9,653 nt of DNA from Paracoccaceae bacterium (GTDB lineage Bacteria > Pseudomonadota > Alphaproteobacteria > Rhodobacterales > Rhodobacteraceae), in contig JALVEX010000271.1 in NCBI GenBank assembly GCA_027030435.1, positions 1-9,653 on the forward strand. The letters run 5' to 3'. Shown here piece by piece: positions 1 through 5,707 of the stretch. How positions within the stretch are numbered: position 1 is the stretch's first letter; each line of letters starts with the position of its first letter. Below the pieces are notes generated by a model. The model was given only the letters and a program-made list of their open reading frames with translations, did no database searches and was not told the DNA's origin. The translations under genes and the position numbers were made by a program.

Positions 1-170
1 AGGCGCAAAGCTGGATCCTGCGCCCCGACGGCAGCTACGAGCGCCCCCCCGTGCCCGATGGCGAACAGCCATTCAACTGCCACAAGTTCTTCATGGAAAA
101 CCCCTCGCTTTCCGGGCGCGGCTCGGCGGGAGCGGCGGATGTGCCCGAATTGACACATTCGAATGATTGA
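1..170 (+). CDS. ppk: Polyphosphate kinase 1, C-terminal end (partial)
   Basis: Only the last 55 codons are present (reading frame from base 3, stop TGA at 168-170); the gene begins left of the window. The translation includes SWILRPDGSYERPP, then FNCHKFFMENPSLSGRG, and ends PELTHSND. This resembles the C-terminal tail of PPK1, where an aromatic-rich strand with a 'DGSY.R' turn is followed by a short H-x-x-F/L-M segment. PPK1 reversibly transfers the terminal phosphate of ATP onto polyphosphate chains; its catalytic histidines lie outside the window. The next gene on the same strand is a convincing exopolyphosphatase, the usual partner of ppk, which strongly supports the call. No hairpin with a T-run lies in the 66-base gap, so the two genes are probably co-transcribed. 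The identification is by recalled family pattern plus context. Confidence 0.72.
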   Translation, partial: AQSWILRPDGSYERPPVPDGEQPFNCHKFFMENPSLSGRGSAGAADVPELTHSND

Positions 171-236
171 CGCTCCCGCCCCGCCCCGGCTAGACAGGGC
201 ATGGAAGGGCATGAAGAAGGCCGGCGGGGGGATGCC

Positions 237-1778
237 ATGAACGCCGATTTCGAGGATTGGGGCGCCTATGGCCCACCCCTCTTCGAGGATCCCGATGCCC
301 GCGCGCTGAGGCGCGTCGGCGTGGTGGACGTGGGATCGAACTCGGTGCGCATGGTGGTGTTTGACGGCGCGGCGCGCAGCCCGGCCTATTTCTTCAACGA
401 GAAGATCATGTGCGCGCTCGGCGAGGGGCTCGGCGAAACGGGCCGGCTCAATCCAGAGGGGCGTGTGCGCGCGCTGAAGGCGATTCGCCGCTTCCAGCTC
501 TTGGCGCGCGGCATGGAGATTCCGCGCCTTACCGCCGTCGCCACCGCCGCCGTGCGCGAAGCCGAGGACGGCCCCGCCTTCCGCGAAGAGGTGGAGCGCG
601 AAACCGGCCTGCACCTGCATGTGATCGACGGGCTCGAGGAGGCGCGCCTCTCCGCGCAGGGGGTGCTTCTGGGCTGGCCGGGCGCGGCGGGGATGGTCTG
701 CGATATCGGCGGCGCCTCCATGGAGCTTGCCGAGATCGGCGCCGGCCGCGTGGGCAAGCGCATCACCTCCGATCTCGGGCCGCTGAAGCTCAAATCCCGG
801 CCCGGCGGCAGGAAGGGGCTGAAGCGGCATGTCAGGGAGGTGATGGAGCATCTCGCAGAGGAAATGCCCTTCGCCGGCCAGAGGCTCTTCCTCGTGGGCG
901 GCTCATGGCGCGCCATCGCCCGGCTGGACATGGCAAGGCGCGACTACCCGCTCACCGTGCTGCACGAATACCGCATGACCCCGAAATCGGTGATGGCCAC
1001 GGTGAAGTGGATCGGCGAGCATGACCCGGAAGAGCTGCGCGCGCGCACCGGCATTTCCGCCGCGCGCATGGCGCTGGTGCCGATCGCGTCCCTCGTGCTG
1101 CGCCAGCTGATCCGCACCTTCAACCCCCGCGACATCGCCATCTCGAGCTACGGCATCCGCGAGGGCATGCTTTACGAGCAGATGCCCGAGCGCCTGCGCC
1201 AGCGCGATCCGCTGATCGAGGCTTGCCGCTTCGAGGAGCAGAAGGAGGCGCGCATGCCCGGCTTCGCGCGCGAACTGCACCGCTTCATCCGCCCGCTGTT
1301 CAGATCCGCCAATGCCGACCGCCAGCGCCTGATCCGCGCCGCCTGCCTGCTGCATGACGTGGCCTGGCGCGCGCATCCCGACTACCGCCATGAAGTCTGC
1401 TTCGATTACGCCACCCGCGCCAATTTCGGCGGCATCCGCCACCGCGAGCGGGTGTTCCTCGGCCTTTCCCTGCTGCATCGCTACAAGAACAGCCGCGCCG
1501 GCACCCGTTTCGAGCCGCTGTTTGCCCTCCTTGACGATCAGGCCATCCGCAATGCCGAGATCCTCGGCAAGGCGATGCGCTTTGGCGCCATGTTCTCCGT
1601 GGAGTCCCCGGCCAGCCTCGCGGAGCTGAAATATCACCCGAAGAAGAAGCTTCTCGTGTTGCGCCTCACCGATCAGGGCCGCGATCTTTTCGGCGAGGTG
1701 GCGGAGGCGCGTTTTCGTTCGCTCGCTCAGGCGCTCGGCGCCGAGCCCGAGGTCAGGGCGCTGAAACGGCGGGGGTGA
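237..1778 (+). CDS. ppx: Exopolyphosphatase (Ppx/GppA family) with C-terminal HD-like domain
   Basis: The predicted protein has 513 residues from ATG 237. The Ppx/GppA family hydrolyses terminal phosphates from polyphosphate, or pppGpp in the GppA branch, using an actin-like ATPase fold. The first phosphate-binding loop is seen at residues 30-38 (VDVGSNSVR) and the second at about 156-164 (DIGGASMEL, family form DIGGGS.E). A C-terminal helical region carries an HD pair in LLHDVAW (His373-Asp374), as in the HD-like domain of long Ppx proteins. The length fits the two-part architecture. An in-frame ATG at 201 would add 12 residues (EGHEEGRRGDA-rich) with a poor upstream ribosome site; 237 is preferred because it follows a G-rich stretch (226-232) and gives a family-like start, but this choice is moderate. 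It lies directly after ppk, so the pair probably controls polyphosphate turnover. The second loop has Ala where Gly is commoner (GGAS for GGGS), which I take as normal variation. Confidence 0.9.
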   Translation: MNADFEDWGAYGPPLFEDPDARALRRVGVVDVGSNSVRMVVFDGAARSPAYFFNEKIMCALGEGLGETGRLNPEGRVRALKAIRRFQLLARGMEIPRLTAVATAAVREAEDGPAFREEVERETGLHLHVIDGLEEARLSAQGVLLGWPGAAGMVCDIGGASMELAEIGAGRVGKRITSDLGPLKLKSRPGGRKGLKRHVREVMEHLAEEMPFAGQRLFLVGGSWRAIARLDMARRDYPLTVLHEYRMTPKSVMATVKWIGEHDPEELRARTGISAARMALVPIASLVLRQLIRTFNPRDIAISSYGIREGMLYEQMPERLRQRDPLIEACRFEEQKEARMPGFARELHRFIRPLFRSANADRQRLIRAACLLHDVAWRAHPDYRHEVCFDYATRANFGGIRHRERVFLGLSLLHRYKNSRAGTRFEPLFALLDDQAIRNAEILGKAMRFGAMFSVESPASLAELKYHPKKKLLVLRLTDQGRDLFGEVAEARFRSLAQALGAEPEVRALKRRG

Positions 1779-1784
1779 GGCCCG

Positions 1785-1819
1785 TTCGTCACGTTTGCTG
1801 CTTGGCGTCGCGTTACGAA
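1785..1819 (+). other. Imperfect hairpin after ppx
   Basis: TTCGTCACG (1785-1793) pairs with CGTTACGAA (1811-1819) with one mismatch, leaving a 17-base loop. It begins 7 bases after the ppx stop. No T-run follows on the plus strand, so it is not a classical intrinsic terminator; it could be a weak terminator or an RNA 3'-end stabiliser. The low GC content of the stem relative to its surroundings is the main reason to note it. Confidence 0.3.
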
Positions 1820-1834
1820 GGGCAAAGCGGGCTG

Positions 1835-1863
1835 TTGTCGTCGCCCCGCGTCTGTGGCATGAG
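1835..1863 (+). promoter_or_regulatory. Weak candidate sigma-70 promoter for the pcm-like/tolC genes
   Basis: TTGTCG (1835-1840) and CATGAG (1858-1863) are 17 bases apart, matching the -35/-10 consensus at 4/6 and 3/6 positions. A small perfect hairpin, TGAGGG-ggcaa-CCCTCA (1860-1876), would sit at the start of the transcript, just upstream of the ribosome site at 1887-1892. The match is poor and many such matches occur by chance, so this is only a placeholder for a promoter expected in the 120-base gap after ppx. Confidence 0.22.
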
Positions 1864-1898
1864 GGGGCAACCCTCACCCGCCAAAACGAGGAAATCAG

Positions 1899-2552
1899 AT
1901 GAGCGATTTTGCCACCCAGCGTGAAATGATGGTCGACAGCCAGATCCGGCCCTCGGACGTGACGAAATACCCCGTCATCGAGGCCATGCTCGAAATCCCG
2001 CGCGAAATTTTCGTGCCCGATGAAAAGCGCCCCGTGGCCTATCAGGACGAAAACATCGAGATCGCCCCCGGGCGCGTGCTGCTTGCCCCGCGCAGCTTCG
2101 CCAAGCTCCTCAACGAGCTTGATGTCGAACCGGGCGACATGGTGCTCGATCTGGGCTCGGGGCTTGGCTATTCCGCCGCCGTGCTCGCCTGGCTTTCCGA
2201 AGCCGTGGTGGGGGTGGAGGAAATCGAGGGCTTGGCGGAGGAGGGGCAGAACCTGCTCTCCTCGATCGGCATCGACAACGCCGCCGTTCTTGCCGGTCCG
2301 CTTGCCGAAGGCGCGCCCAAGCACGGGCCTTACGACGTGATCATGATCGAGGGCGGCGTGGAATGCATCCCCGATGCGATAACGGCTCAACTGCGCGAAG
2401 GCGGGCGGATCGGCGCGATCTTCATGCAGGATGATCTCGGGCAAGCGCGTGTCGGGGTGAAGGTCGAGGGAGAGATCACCTGGCGCCATGCCTTCAATGC
2501 GGGCGCGCCGGTTCTGGAAGGGTTTGAGAAAAAGCCGGAATTCGTGCTATAA
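1899..2552 (+). CDS. Protein-L-isoaspartate O-methyltransferase-like, SAM-dependent methyltransferase
   Basis: The predicted protein has 217 residues; ATG 1899 is preceded by GAGGAAA at good spacing. The family transfers a methyl group from S-adenosylmethionine to isoaspartyl residues of damaged proteins. The SAM-binding glycine loop is plain at residues 82-97 (VLDLGSGLGYSAAVLA), followed by an acidic residue ending the second strand (VVGVEEIE, 103-110) and YDVIMIEGG (145-153). The N-terminal part has the Pcm-like R-x-x-F-V-P ... A-Y-x-D arrangement (residues 35-50: REIFVP, VAYQD). However, the canonical segment near G-Q-T-I-S-x-P, which shapes the isoaspartate site, is here GRVLLAPRS (58-66). 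The protein is therefore a divergent branch, and repair activity should not be assumed. It directly precedes tolC, 103 bases away, in an arrangement I recall as common in alphaproteobacteria. Calling it Pcm by fold is secure; by substrate it is not. Confidence 0.82.
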   Translation: MSDFATQREMMVDSQIRPSDVTKYPVIEAMLEIPREIFVPDEKRPVAYQDENIEIAPGRVLLAPRSFAKLLNELDVEPGDMVLDLGSGLGYSAAVLAWLSEAVVGVEEIEGLAEEGQNLLSSIGIDNAAVLAGPLAEGAPKHGPYDVIMIEGGVECIPDAITAQLREGGRIGAIFMQDDLGQARVGVKVEGEITWRHAFNAGAPVLEGFEKKPEFVL

Positions 2553-2554
2553 GG

Positions 2555-2635
2555 TTCCTGCCGAAGGCCGGGCGACATGGCCGGTGGCACCGCGGCACAT
2601 CCGAAGGGATGCCCGGCAAGCAGGAAGGCGGCAGG
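2555..2635 (+). other. Structured RNA leader between the pcm-like gene and tolC
   Basis: The 103-base gap contains nested inverted repeats. TTCCTGC (2555-2561) pairs with GCAGGAA (2620-2626); just inside, GCCGGGC (2567-2573) pairs perfectly with GCCCGGC (2611-2617). The enclosed segment can form two short hairpins, CGGT-ggc-ACCG (2583-2593 region) and ATCC-gaag-GGAT (2599-2610). The outer 5' arm also has a competing partner: CCTGCCG (2557-2563) with CGGCAGG (2629-2635), exclusive of the first. No T-run follows, so it does not look like a simple terminator. It ends 12 bases before the tolC ribosome site. Pairing is seen in the sequence; any regulatory role is inference. Confidence 0.45.
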
Positions 2636-2647
2636 TCCGAGCAGAAA

Positions 2648-2653
2648 AGAGGA
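2648..2653 (+). promoter_or_regulatory. Ribosome binding site fixing the tolC start
   Basis: AGAGGA lies 2 bases before ATG 2656, with AAAAGAGGA as the wider purine run. The reading frame is open back to 2488, inside the pcm-like gene, but that extension is not protein-like. The signal peptide begins right after 2656. A second in-frame ATG at 2662 has more usual spacing (8 bases) and cannot be excluded. Confidence 0.6.
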
Positions 2654-2655
2654 AC

Positions 2656-4032
2656 ATGAACATGTATGCGATCCTGAAACGCACGCTCTCGGTCTGGCTG
2701 ATGGCGCTGGCAACACTCGCGTTTGCGGCGCCTTCGCGGGCCGAAAGCCTGGCCGATGCCCTCATCTCCGCCTACCGCACCAGCGGCCTTCTGGAGCAGA
2801 ACCGCGCCCTCCTGCGCGCGGCGGATGAGGATGTGGCCGCCTCCATGGCCGCGCTGCGCCCTATCCTGAGCTATTTCGCTTCTGCCACCTATATCGAGCC
2901 GGTGCGCATTCCGGGCGGCGATCACCTCTCGGCCAATATCGGGCTTTCGGCGGAAATGCTGCTTTATGACGGCGGCGGCTCGAAGCTCGCCACGGAGGCG
3001 GCGAAGGAAACCGTGCTTGCCACCCGCGAGGGGCTCATCGATGTGGAGCAGCAGGTGCTGCTGCGTGCCGTCACCGCCTACATGAACGTGCGCCGCGATC
3101 GCGAGATCGTCACCTTGCGGGAAAACAACGTGCGCGTGATCCGCGAGCAGCTGCGCGCCGCCCAGGATCGCTTCGACGTGGGCGAGGTCACCCGCACGGA
3201 TGTTGCCATCGCCCGCTCCCGCCTCGCCCAGGCCGAGGCCGGGCTTGCCTCTGCCAGAGGCGCACTTGCCGCCTCGCGCGAAGAATACAGGGCCGCCATC
3301 GGCCATTATCCGAAATCGCTCAAGGTGCCGCCCCGCCTGCCGCAAACCGCAAAATCGCGCGAAGCGGCACAGAGCGTGGCGCTGGCCTCGCACCCCCAGA
3401 TCCGCAAGGTGCAGCACGAGGTGGCCGCGGCCGAGCTTTCGGTGCGCCGCGCCGCCGCGCTGATGGGTCCGCAACTCAAGCTGAAGGGGCAGGTCGCCAT
3501 CGATGACGATGGCAATGACAGCAGCTCCGTCAGCCTCGAATTCGGCGGCCCGATCTACCAGGGCGGCAAGCTCAGCGCCCTTTACCGCAAGGCCATGGCC
3601 CAGCGCGATGCGGTGCGCGCGGCACTCCATACCGTGGGGCTCAATGTCGCCCAGGGGGTGGGCAATGCCTGGGCCAATCTCCAGGTCGCCCGCGCTCAGA
3701 TCGCCGCCACGGATCAACAGATCCGCGCCGCCCGCGTGGCCTTCAACGGCACCAAGGAAGAAGCCAAGCTCGGCGCGCGCACCACGCTCGATGTGCTCGA
3801 TGCCGAGCAGGAGCTGCTTGATGCCCAGGCCAATCGCGTATCCGCCGTCACCAGCGAATATATCGCTGCCTATGGCCTGCTTTCCGCCATGGGGCTGCTG
3901 ACCGCCGAGCACCTGCGCCTCGGCATCCCGACCTACGATCCCGCCGCCTACTACAAGGCCGTGCAGGACGCGCCGGCCACCGGCGCGCGCGGCAAGCGGC
4001 TCGATGCGGTGATGAAGGCGCTTGGCAAATAG
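2656..4032 (+). CDS. tolC: TolC-family outer-membrane efflux/secretion channel
   Basis: The predicted protein has 458 residues, the usual size for TolC. TolC trimers form an outer-membrane barrel with a long periplasmic helical tunnel that docks with adaptor and inner-membrane transporter for drug efflux or type I secretion. A Sec signal peptide is clear: basic start (LKR, 7-9), hydrophobic core (VWLMALATLAFAA) and SRA cleavage site near residue 29. Two structural repeats are visible, each with the 'GG' turn of the OEP fold: LLYDGGG (about 103-108) and PIYQGGKL (299-306), each followed by Ala/Glu/Arg-rich helices. The helix before the end contains TTLDVLDAEQELLDAQ, a strong TolC-family signature. 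It sits between the pcm-like and popZ-like genes and is probably transcribed with the former. It may serve the adaptor/RND pair encoded at 5756 onward, or a type I system encoded elsewhere; nothing in the window decides. Confidence 0.92.
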   Translation: MNMYAILKRTLSVWLMALATLAFAAPSRAESLADALISAYRTSGLLEQNRALLRAADEDVAASMAALRPILSYFASATYIEPVRIPGGDHLSANIGLSAEMLLYDGGGSKLATEAAKETVLATREGLIDVEQQVLLRAVTAYMNVRRDREIVTLRENNVRVIREQLRAAQDRFDVGEVTRTDVAIARSRLAQAEAGLASARGALAASREEYRAAIGHYPKSLKVPPRLPQTAKSREAAQSVALASHPQIRKVQHEVAAAELSVRRAAALMGPQLKLKGQVAIDDDGNDSSSVSLEFGGPIYQGGKLSALYRKAMAQRDAVRAALHTVGLNVAQGVGNAWANLQVARAQIAATDQQIRAARVAFNGTKEEAKLGARTTLDVLDAEQELLDAQANRVSAVTSEYIAAYGLLSAMGLLTAEHLRLGIPTYDPAAYYKAVQDAPATGARGKRLDAVMKALGK

Positions 4033-4055
4033 CAGGCAGGATGCGCCATCCCTGG

Positions 4056-4098
4056 CCCGCAGGGCGGGAAAATCCCCACAGGGCGGGCATGGATGCCC
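4056..4098 (+). terminator. Two GC hairpins after tolC, possible terminator
   Basis: CCCGC-agg-GCGGG (4056-4068) is followed by AAAAT rather than T's. A second hairpin, GGGCA-tgga-TGCCC (4085-4098), follows. Both are perfect but short and lack a U-tract on the plus strand. Together they could slow or stop transcription out of tolC, before the candidate promoter of the next gene. Confidence 0.3.
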
Positions 4099-4105
4099 TG
4101 GCATG

Positions 4106-4134
4106 TTGTGCCGCGCGCCCCGGGCGGATATGAT
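4106..4134 (+). promoter_or_regulatory. Candidate sigma-70 promoter for the popZ-like gene
   Basis: TTGTGC (4106-4111) and TATGAT (4129-4134) are separated by 17 bases. The -10 box matches the consensus at 5 of 6 positions, striking in such GC-rich DNA, while the -35 keeps only the key TTG. A transcript would start near 4141, about 40 bases upstream of the start codon, and after the hairpins that follow tolC. The popZ-like gene may thus have its own promoter as well as read-through from tolC. Confidence 0.42.
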
Positions 4135-4179
4135 CCTTCCAAAAGTAGGGTGCGGGGCGCATTCAAGGCAGGAGTGAAG

Positions 4180-4974
4180 ATGCAGGAACCGGTTTCATCA
4201 GAGAATGACGTGGAGGATGTCCTCTCCTCGATCCGCCGGCTCGTCGCCCAGGGCGGGCGAAAAGGCAGGGCATCACATGACGAAACCCGGCAGGCACCAA
4301 CGCCGGCCGGAAAATTCGTCCTGACCCCGGATTTCCGTATCAGCGAGCCCGCGGGCGGGAACGCGCAATCGCCAGCGGCACCGGGCAGCGAATCGCCCGC
4401 CTCGCCCCCCCTCGCGGAAAGCGATGACGCTGCCGCCGGGGATTCGCTCCCCGATCGCACCCATTCAAGCATCGCTGAACTTGAAAGGACGATCCTCGAG
4501 CTTGAAGCCGCCATCGGCGCGCAGAACATCGAATTCGAGCCCGACGGCAGCGAGGATCCGGCCCAGGAGGCCGCCACCGCCGTTCCCCTTCCCCGCCTGC
4601 GCCGGCAGGAAGAGGATGAGAAAGCTCCGGCGATGACAGCGCCCGAAGATCGAGTGCCCGGCTTCGCGTCATCGCGCGCCGCGCGCCAGGATGAGGCGGC
4701 GCATGAGGCGCGCCACGTTACGGAGGATGAAACGGCCCCAGCCCCGGATGCTGAGGCCTCCGGTGTCCCGGCTCTGGATGCAGATGCCTCGGACGAGGCC
4801 GGAACACCAGAGCCAGCCGTCCTGCCCCTGGATGAGGATGCGCTGCGCAGCATCATTCAGGACGTCCTGCAGGAAGAATTGCGTGGCGAGCTTGGCCTGC
4901 GCATCACCCGCAACGTGCGCAAGCTCGTGCGCCGCGAGATCCGGCGGACCCTCGAAAGCCTCGGCATCGAATGA
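4180..4974 (+). CDS. Divergent PopZ-like polar scaffold candidate
   Basis: The predicted protein has 264 residues from ATG 4180, preceded by AGGAG (4170-4174). It is cytoplasmic with no signal or membrane segment. Three parts are visible. The N-terminus (about 10-22, DVEDVLSSIRRLV) resembles the PopZ/DUF2497 N-terminal helix, family form E-E-I-L-A-S-I-R-R-I. The middle (about 25-215) is rich in Ala, Pro, Glu and Asp and looks disordered, with one amphipathic helix near 97-112 (IAELERTILELEAAI). The last 48 residues form charged helices ending in KLVRREIRRTLESLGIE, which line up without gaps against the PopZ C-terminal pattern (LV.E.L.P.L..WL...LP..V..LV..EI.R) as I remember it, though the usual Trp and Pro are missing. 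PopZ self-assembles at cell poles and anchors ParB. The gene follows tolC, as popZ does in Caulobacter. Existence of the gene is near certain; the PopZ function is inference. Confidence 0.62.
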   Translation: MQEPVSSENDVEDVLSSIRRLVAQGGRKGRASHDETRQAPTPAGKFVLTPDFRISEPAGGNAQSPAAPGSESPASPPLAESDDAAAGDSLPDRTHSSIAELERTILELEAAIGAQNIEFEPDGSEDPAQEAATAVPLPRLRRQEEDEKAPAMTAPEDRVPGFASSRAARQDEAAHEARHVTEDETAPAPDAEASGVPALDADASDEAGTPEPAVLPLDEDALRSIIQDVLQEELRGELGLRITRNVRKLVRREIRRTLESLGIE

Positions 4975-5020
4975 TGCGGCACTGAAGCGGGCAGGCTGCA
5001 GGCCGCGCGCGTCCATCATT
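4970..5020 (+). other. Inverted repeat spanning the popZ-like stop codon
   Basis: AATGATG (4970-4976), which includes the TGA stop, is the exact reverse complement of CATCATT (5014-5020). Just inside, CGGC (4977-4980) can pair with GCCG (5002-5005), leaving an 8-base bulge on the 3' side. No T-run follows. It may stabilise the mRNA 3' end or be chance. Confidence 0.25.
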
Positions 5021-5026
5021 GGTCGA

Positions 5027-5050
5027 TAAATATCCCCGCCGGAGGCAAGA
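5027..5050. repeat. Rhodobacterales-type extragenic motif (single copy here)
   Basis: The segment reads, on the minus strand, TTGCCTCCGGCGGGGATATT followed by TATC. I recall very similar 'GCCTCCGGCGGGGATATTT' strings recurring between genes in many Rhodobacterales genomes, typically just beyond gene ends. Only one copy lies in this window, so its repeat status cannot be shown here. It lies immediately beyond the trxC terminator hairpin, between the two convergent genes. Confidence 0.4.
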
Positions 5051-5055
5051 AAGCC

Positions 5056-5078
5056 CCGGGGCGCGGCCCGCGCCCCGG
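5056..5078 (-). terminator. Intrinsic terminator of trxC, perhaps bidirectional
   Basis: CCGGGGCGCG (5056-5065) and CGCGCCCCGG (5069-5078) form a perfect 10-base-pair, all-GC stem with a 3-base loop. On the minus strand the stem is followed by GGCTTTCTT, a modest T-rich tail, and it starts 32 bases beyond the trxC stop. On the plus strand there is no T-run, but the stem could still help end transcription from the popZ-like gene, as often seen between convergent genes. Confidence 0.72.
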
Positions 5079-5109
5079 CACAAGCCCTCCGGCTCTCCCG
5101 GATGCCCGG

Positions 5110-5547
5110 TCAGCCCGCGTGCTGGCGCACCCAGGCCTCGATCGCGCTTGCCGGCATGGCGCCCGACTGGCGCGCCACCTCGCGTCCGTTCCTGAACAGG
5201 GCCATCGTCGGGATGCCGCGGATGTTGTAGGCGCTTGATGCCTGCGGATAGTCCTCGGTGTTGATTTTCGAATACCGCACCGAATCGCGCATCGCCGCCG
5301 CTGCCTTGGAAAATTCCGGCGCCATCATCCGGCATGGCCCGCACCAGGGCGCCCAGAAATCCACCACCAGGGGCACTTCGTCGGTTTTCGCCGCCTTCTG
5401 CAGGGTTGCGAAATCGATTTCATGCACCTTGCCATCCATAAGCCGCGCGCCGCAGACGCCGCATTTCGGCCCCGCGCCCAGCTTGTCGGAGGGCACGCGG
5501 TTGACCTTGCCGCATTCGAGGCATGTCAGTTTCAGGGGTTTACTCAT
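5110..5547 (-). CDS. trxC: Thioredoxin 2 (zinc-binding thioredoxin)
   Basis: The predicted protein has 145 residues, close to E. coli Trx2 (139). It reduces protein disulfides in the cytoplasm, taking electrons from thioredoxin reductase. An N-terminal zinc-ribbon has two Cys pairs, C9-x2-C12 and C29-x2-C32 (CLEC, CGVC), the hallmark separating TrxC from TrxA. The thioredoxin domain follows, with active site WCGPC at 68-72 within DFWAPWCGPC, and the cis-proline loop GIPT at 111-114. No signal peptide is present. Start 5547 is chosen because AAAGG lies 7 bases upstream (minus strand) and MSKPLKLTCLECG matches the family start; ATG 5568 would add 7 residues (MNSKGEK) without a ribosome site. 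It is convergent with the popZ-like gene and divergent from the efflux operon, so probably monocistronic. In some bacteria trxC is peroxide-induced via OxyR; I saw no recognisable OxyR site. Confidence 0.95.
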   Translation of the reverse strand: MSKPLKLTCLECGKVNRVPSDKLGAGPKCGVCGARLMDGKVHEIDFATLQKAAKTDEVPLVVDFWAPWCGPCRMMAPEFSKAAAAMRDSVRYSKINTEDYPQASSAYNIRGIPTMALFRNGREVARQSGAMPASAIEAWVRQHAG

Positions 5548-5554
5548 TTTTTCG

Positions 5555-5559
5555 CCTTT
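5555..5559 (-). promoter_or_regulatory. Ribosome binding site fixing the trxC start
   Basis: On the minus strand AAAGG lies 7 bases before ATG 5547. The upstream in-frame ATG at 5568 is preceded by AACACGAAT, without an anti-SD match, so this site decides the start. Confidence 0.6.
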
Positions 5560-5581
5560 GCTATTCATATTCGTGTTATTG

Positions 5582-5611
5582 AATATATATGGTGCCAGGA
5601 CGGGAATTCCA
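5582..5611 (-). promoter_or_regulatory. AT-rich candidate promoter of trxC
   Basis: The stretch 5561-5590 is the most AT-rich of the window (includes ATTGAATATATAT). Read on the minus strand it offers a -10 TATATT (5587 to 5582), 35 bases upstream of the start codon, with a poor -35 TGGAAT (5611 to 5606) at 18 bases spacing. The -10 is good, the -35 weak, so an activator or an alternative register is possible. The same AT-rich block could also affect opening of the divergent efflux promoter. Confidence 0.35.
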
Positions 5612-5675
5612 CCCCGGATCTGCACGCATGCTAGGATGCCGGGAAGCAAAAGGGAACAATCAGATGCGCCACAGG

Positions 5676-5704
5676 TTGAAAAGCGCCCCCCCTGCCCCTA
5701 GTGA
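5676..5704 (+). promoter_or_regulatory. Weak candidate promoter of the efflux operon
   Basis: TTGAAA (5676-5681) is a good -35 (5/6). The hexamer 17 bases further is TAGTGA (5699-5704), a poor -10. The intervening DNA is a C-run (7 C's, 5685-5691 area). It is noted because its predicted start point would fall within the dyad at 5708-5724. Confidence is low. Confidence 0.25.
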
Positions 5705-5707
5705 TGA

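Noticed and set aside
903..2489. 528-codon open frame on the minus strand
   Set aside because: It is antisense to ppx and the pcm-like gene, crosses two gene boundaries, and its translation is His/Gly/Ala/Asp-rich as expected for the antisense of GC-rich genes.
2488..2655. N-terminal extension of tolC upstream of 2656
   Set aside because: It overlaps the pcm-like gene, reads Arg-rich, and would bury the signal peptide; ATG 2656 has a clear purine-rich ribosome site.
2494..4104. 536-codon open frame on the minus strand
   Set aside because: Antisense shadow of tolC, with repetitive His/Gly-rich low-complexity translation and no recognisable domain.
4093..4179. N-terminal extension of the popZ-like protein
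   Set aside because: The extension is not protein-like, covers the candidate promoter, and the AGGAG site fits ATG 4180.
5258..5701. 147-codon open frame on the plus strand across trxC and its upstream region
   Set aside because: Antisense to the zinc and active-site region of trxC; no ribosome site or domain.
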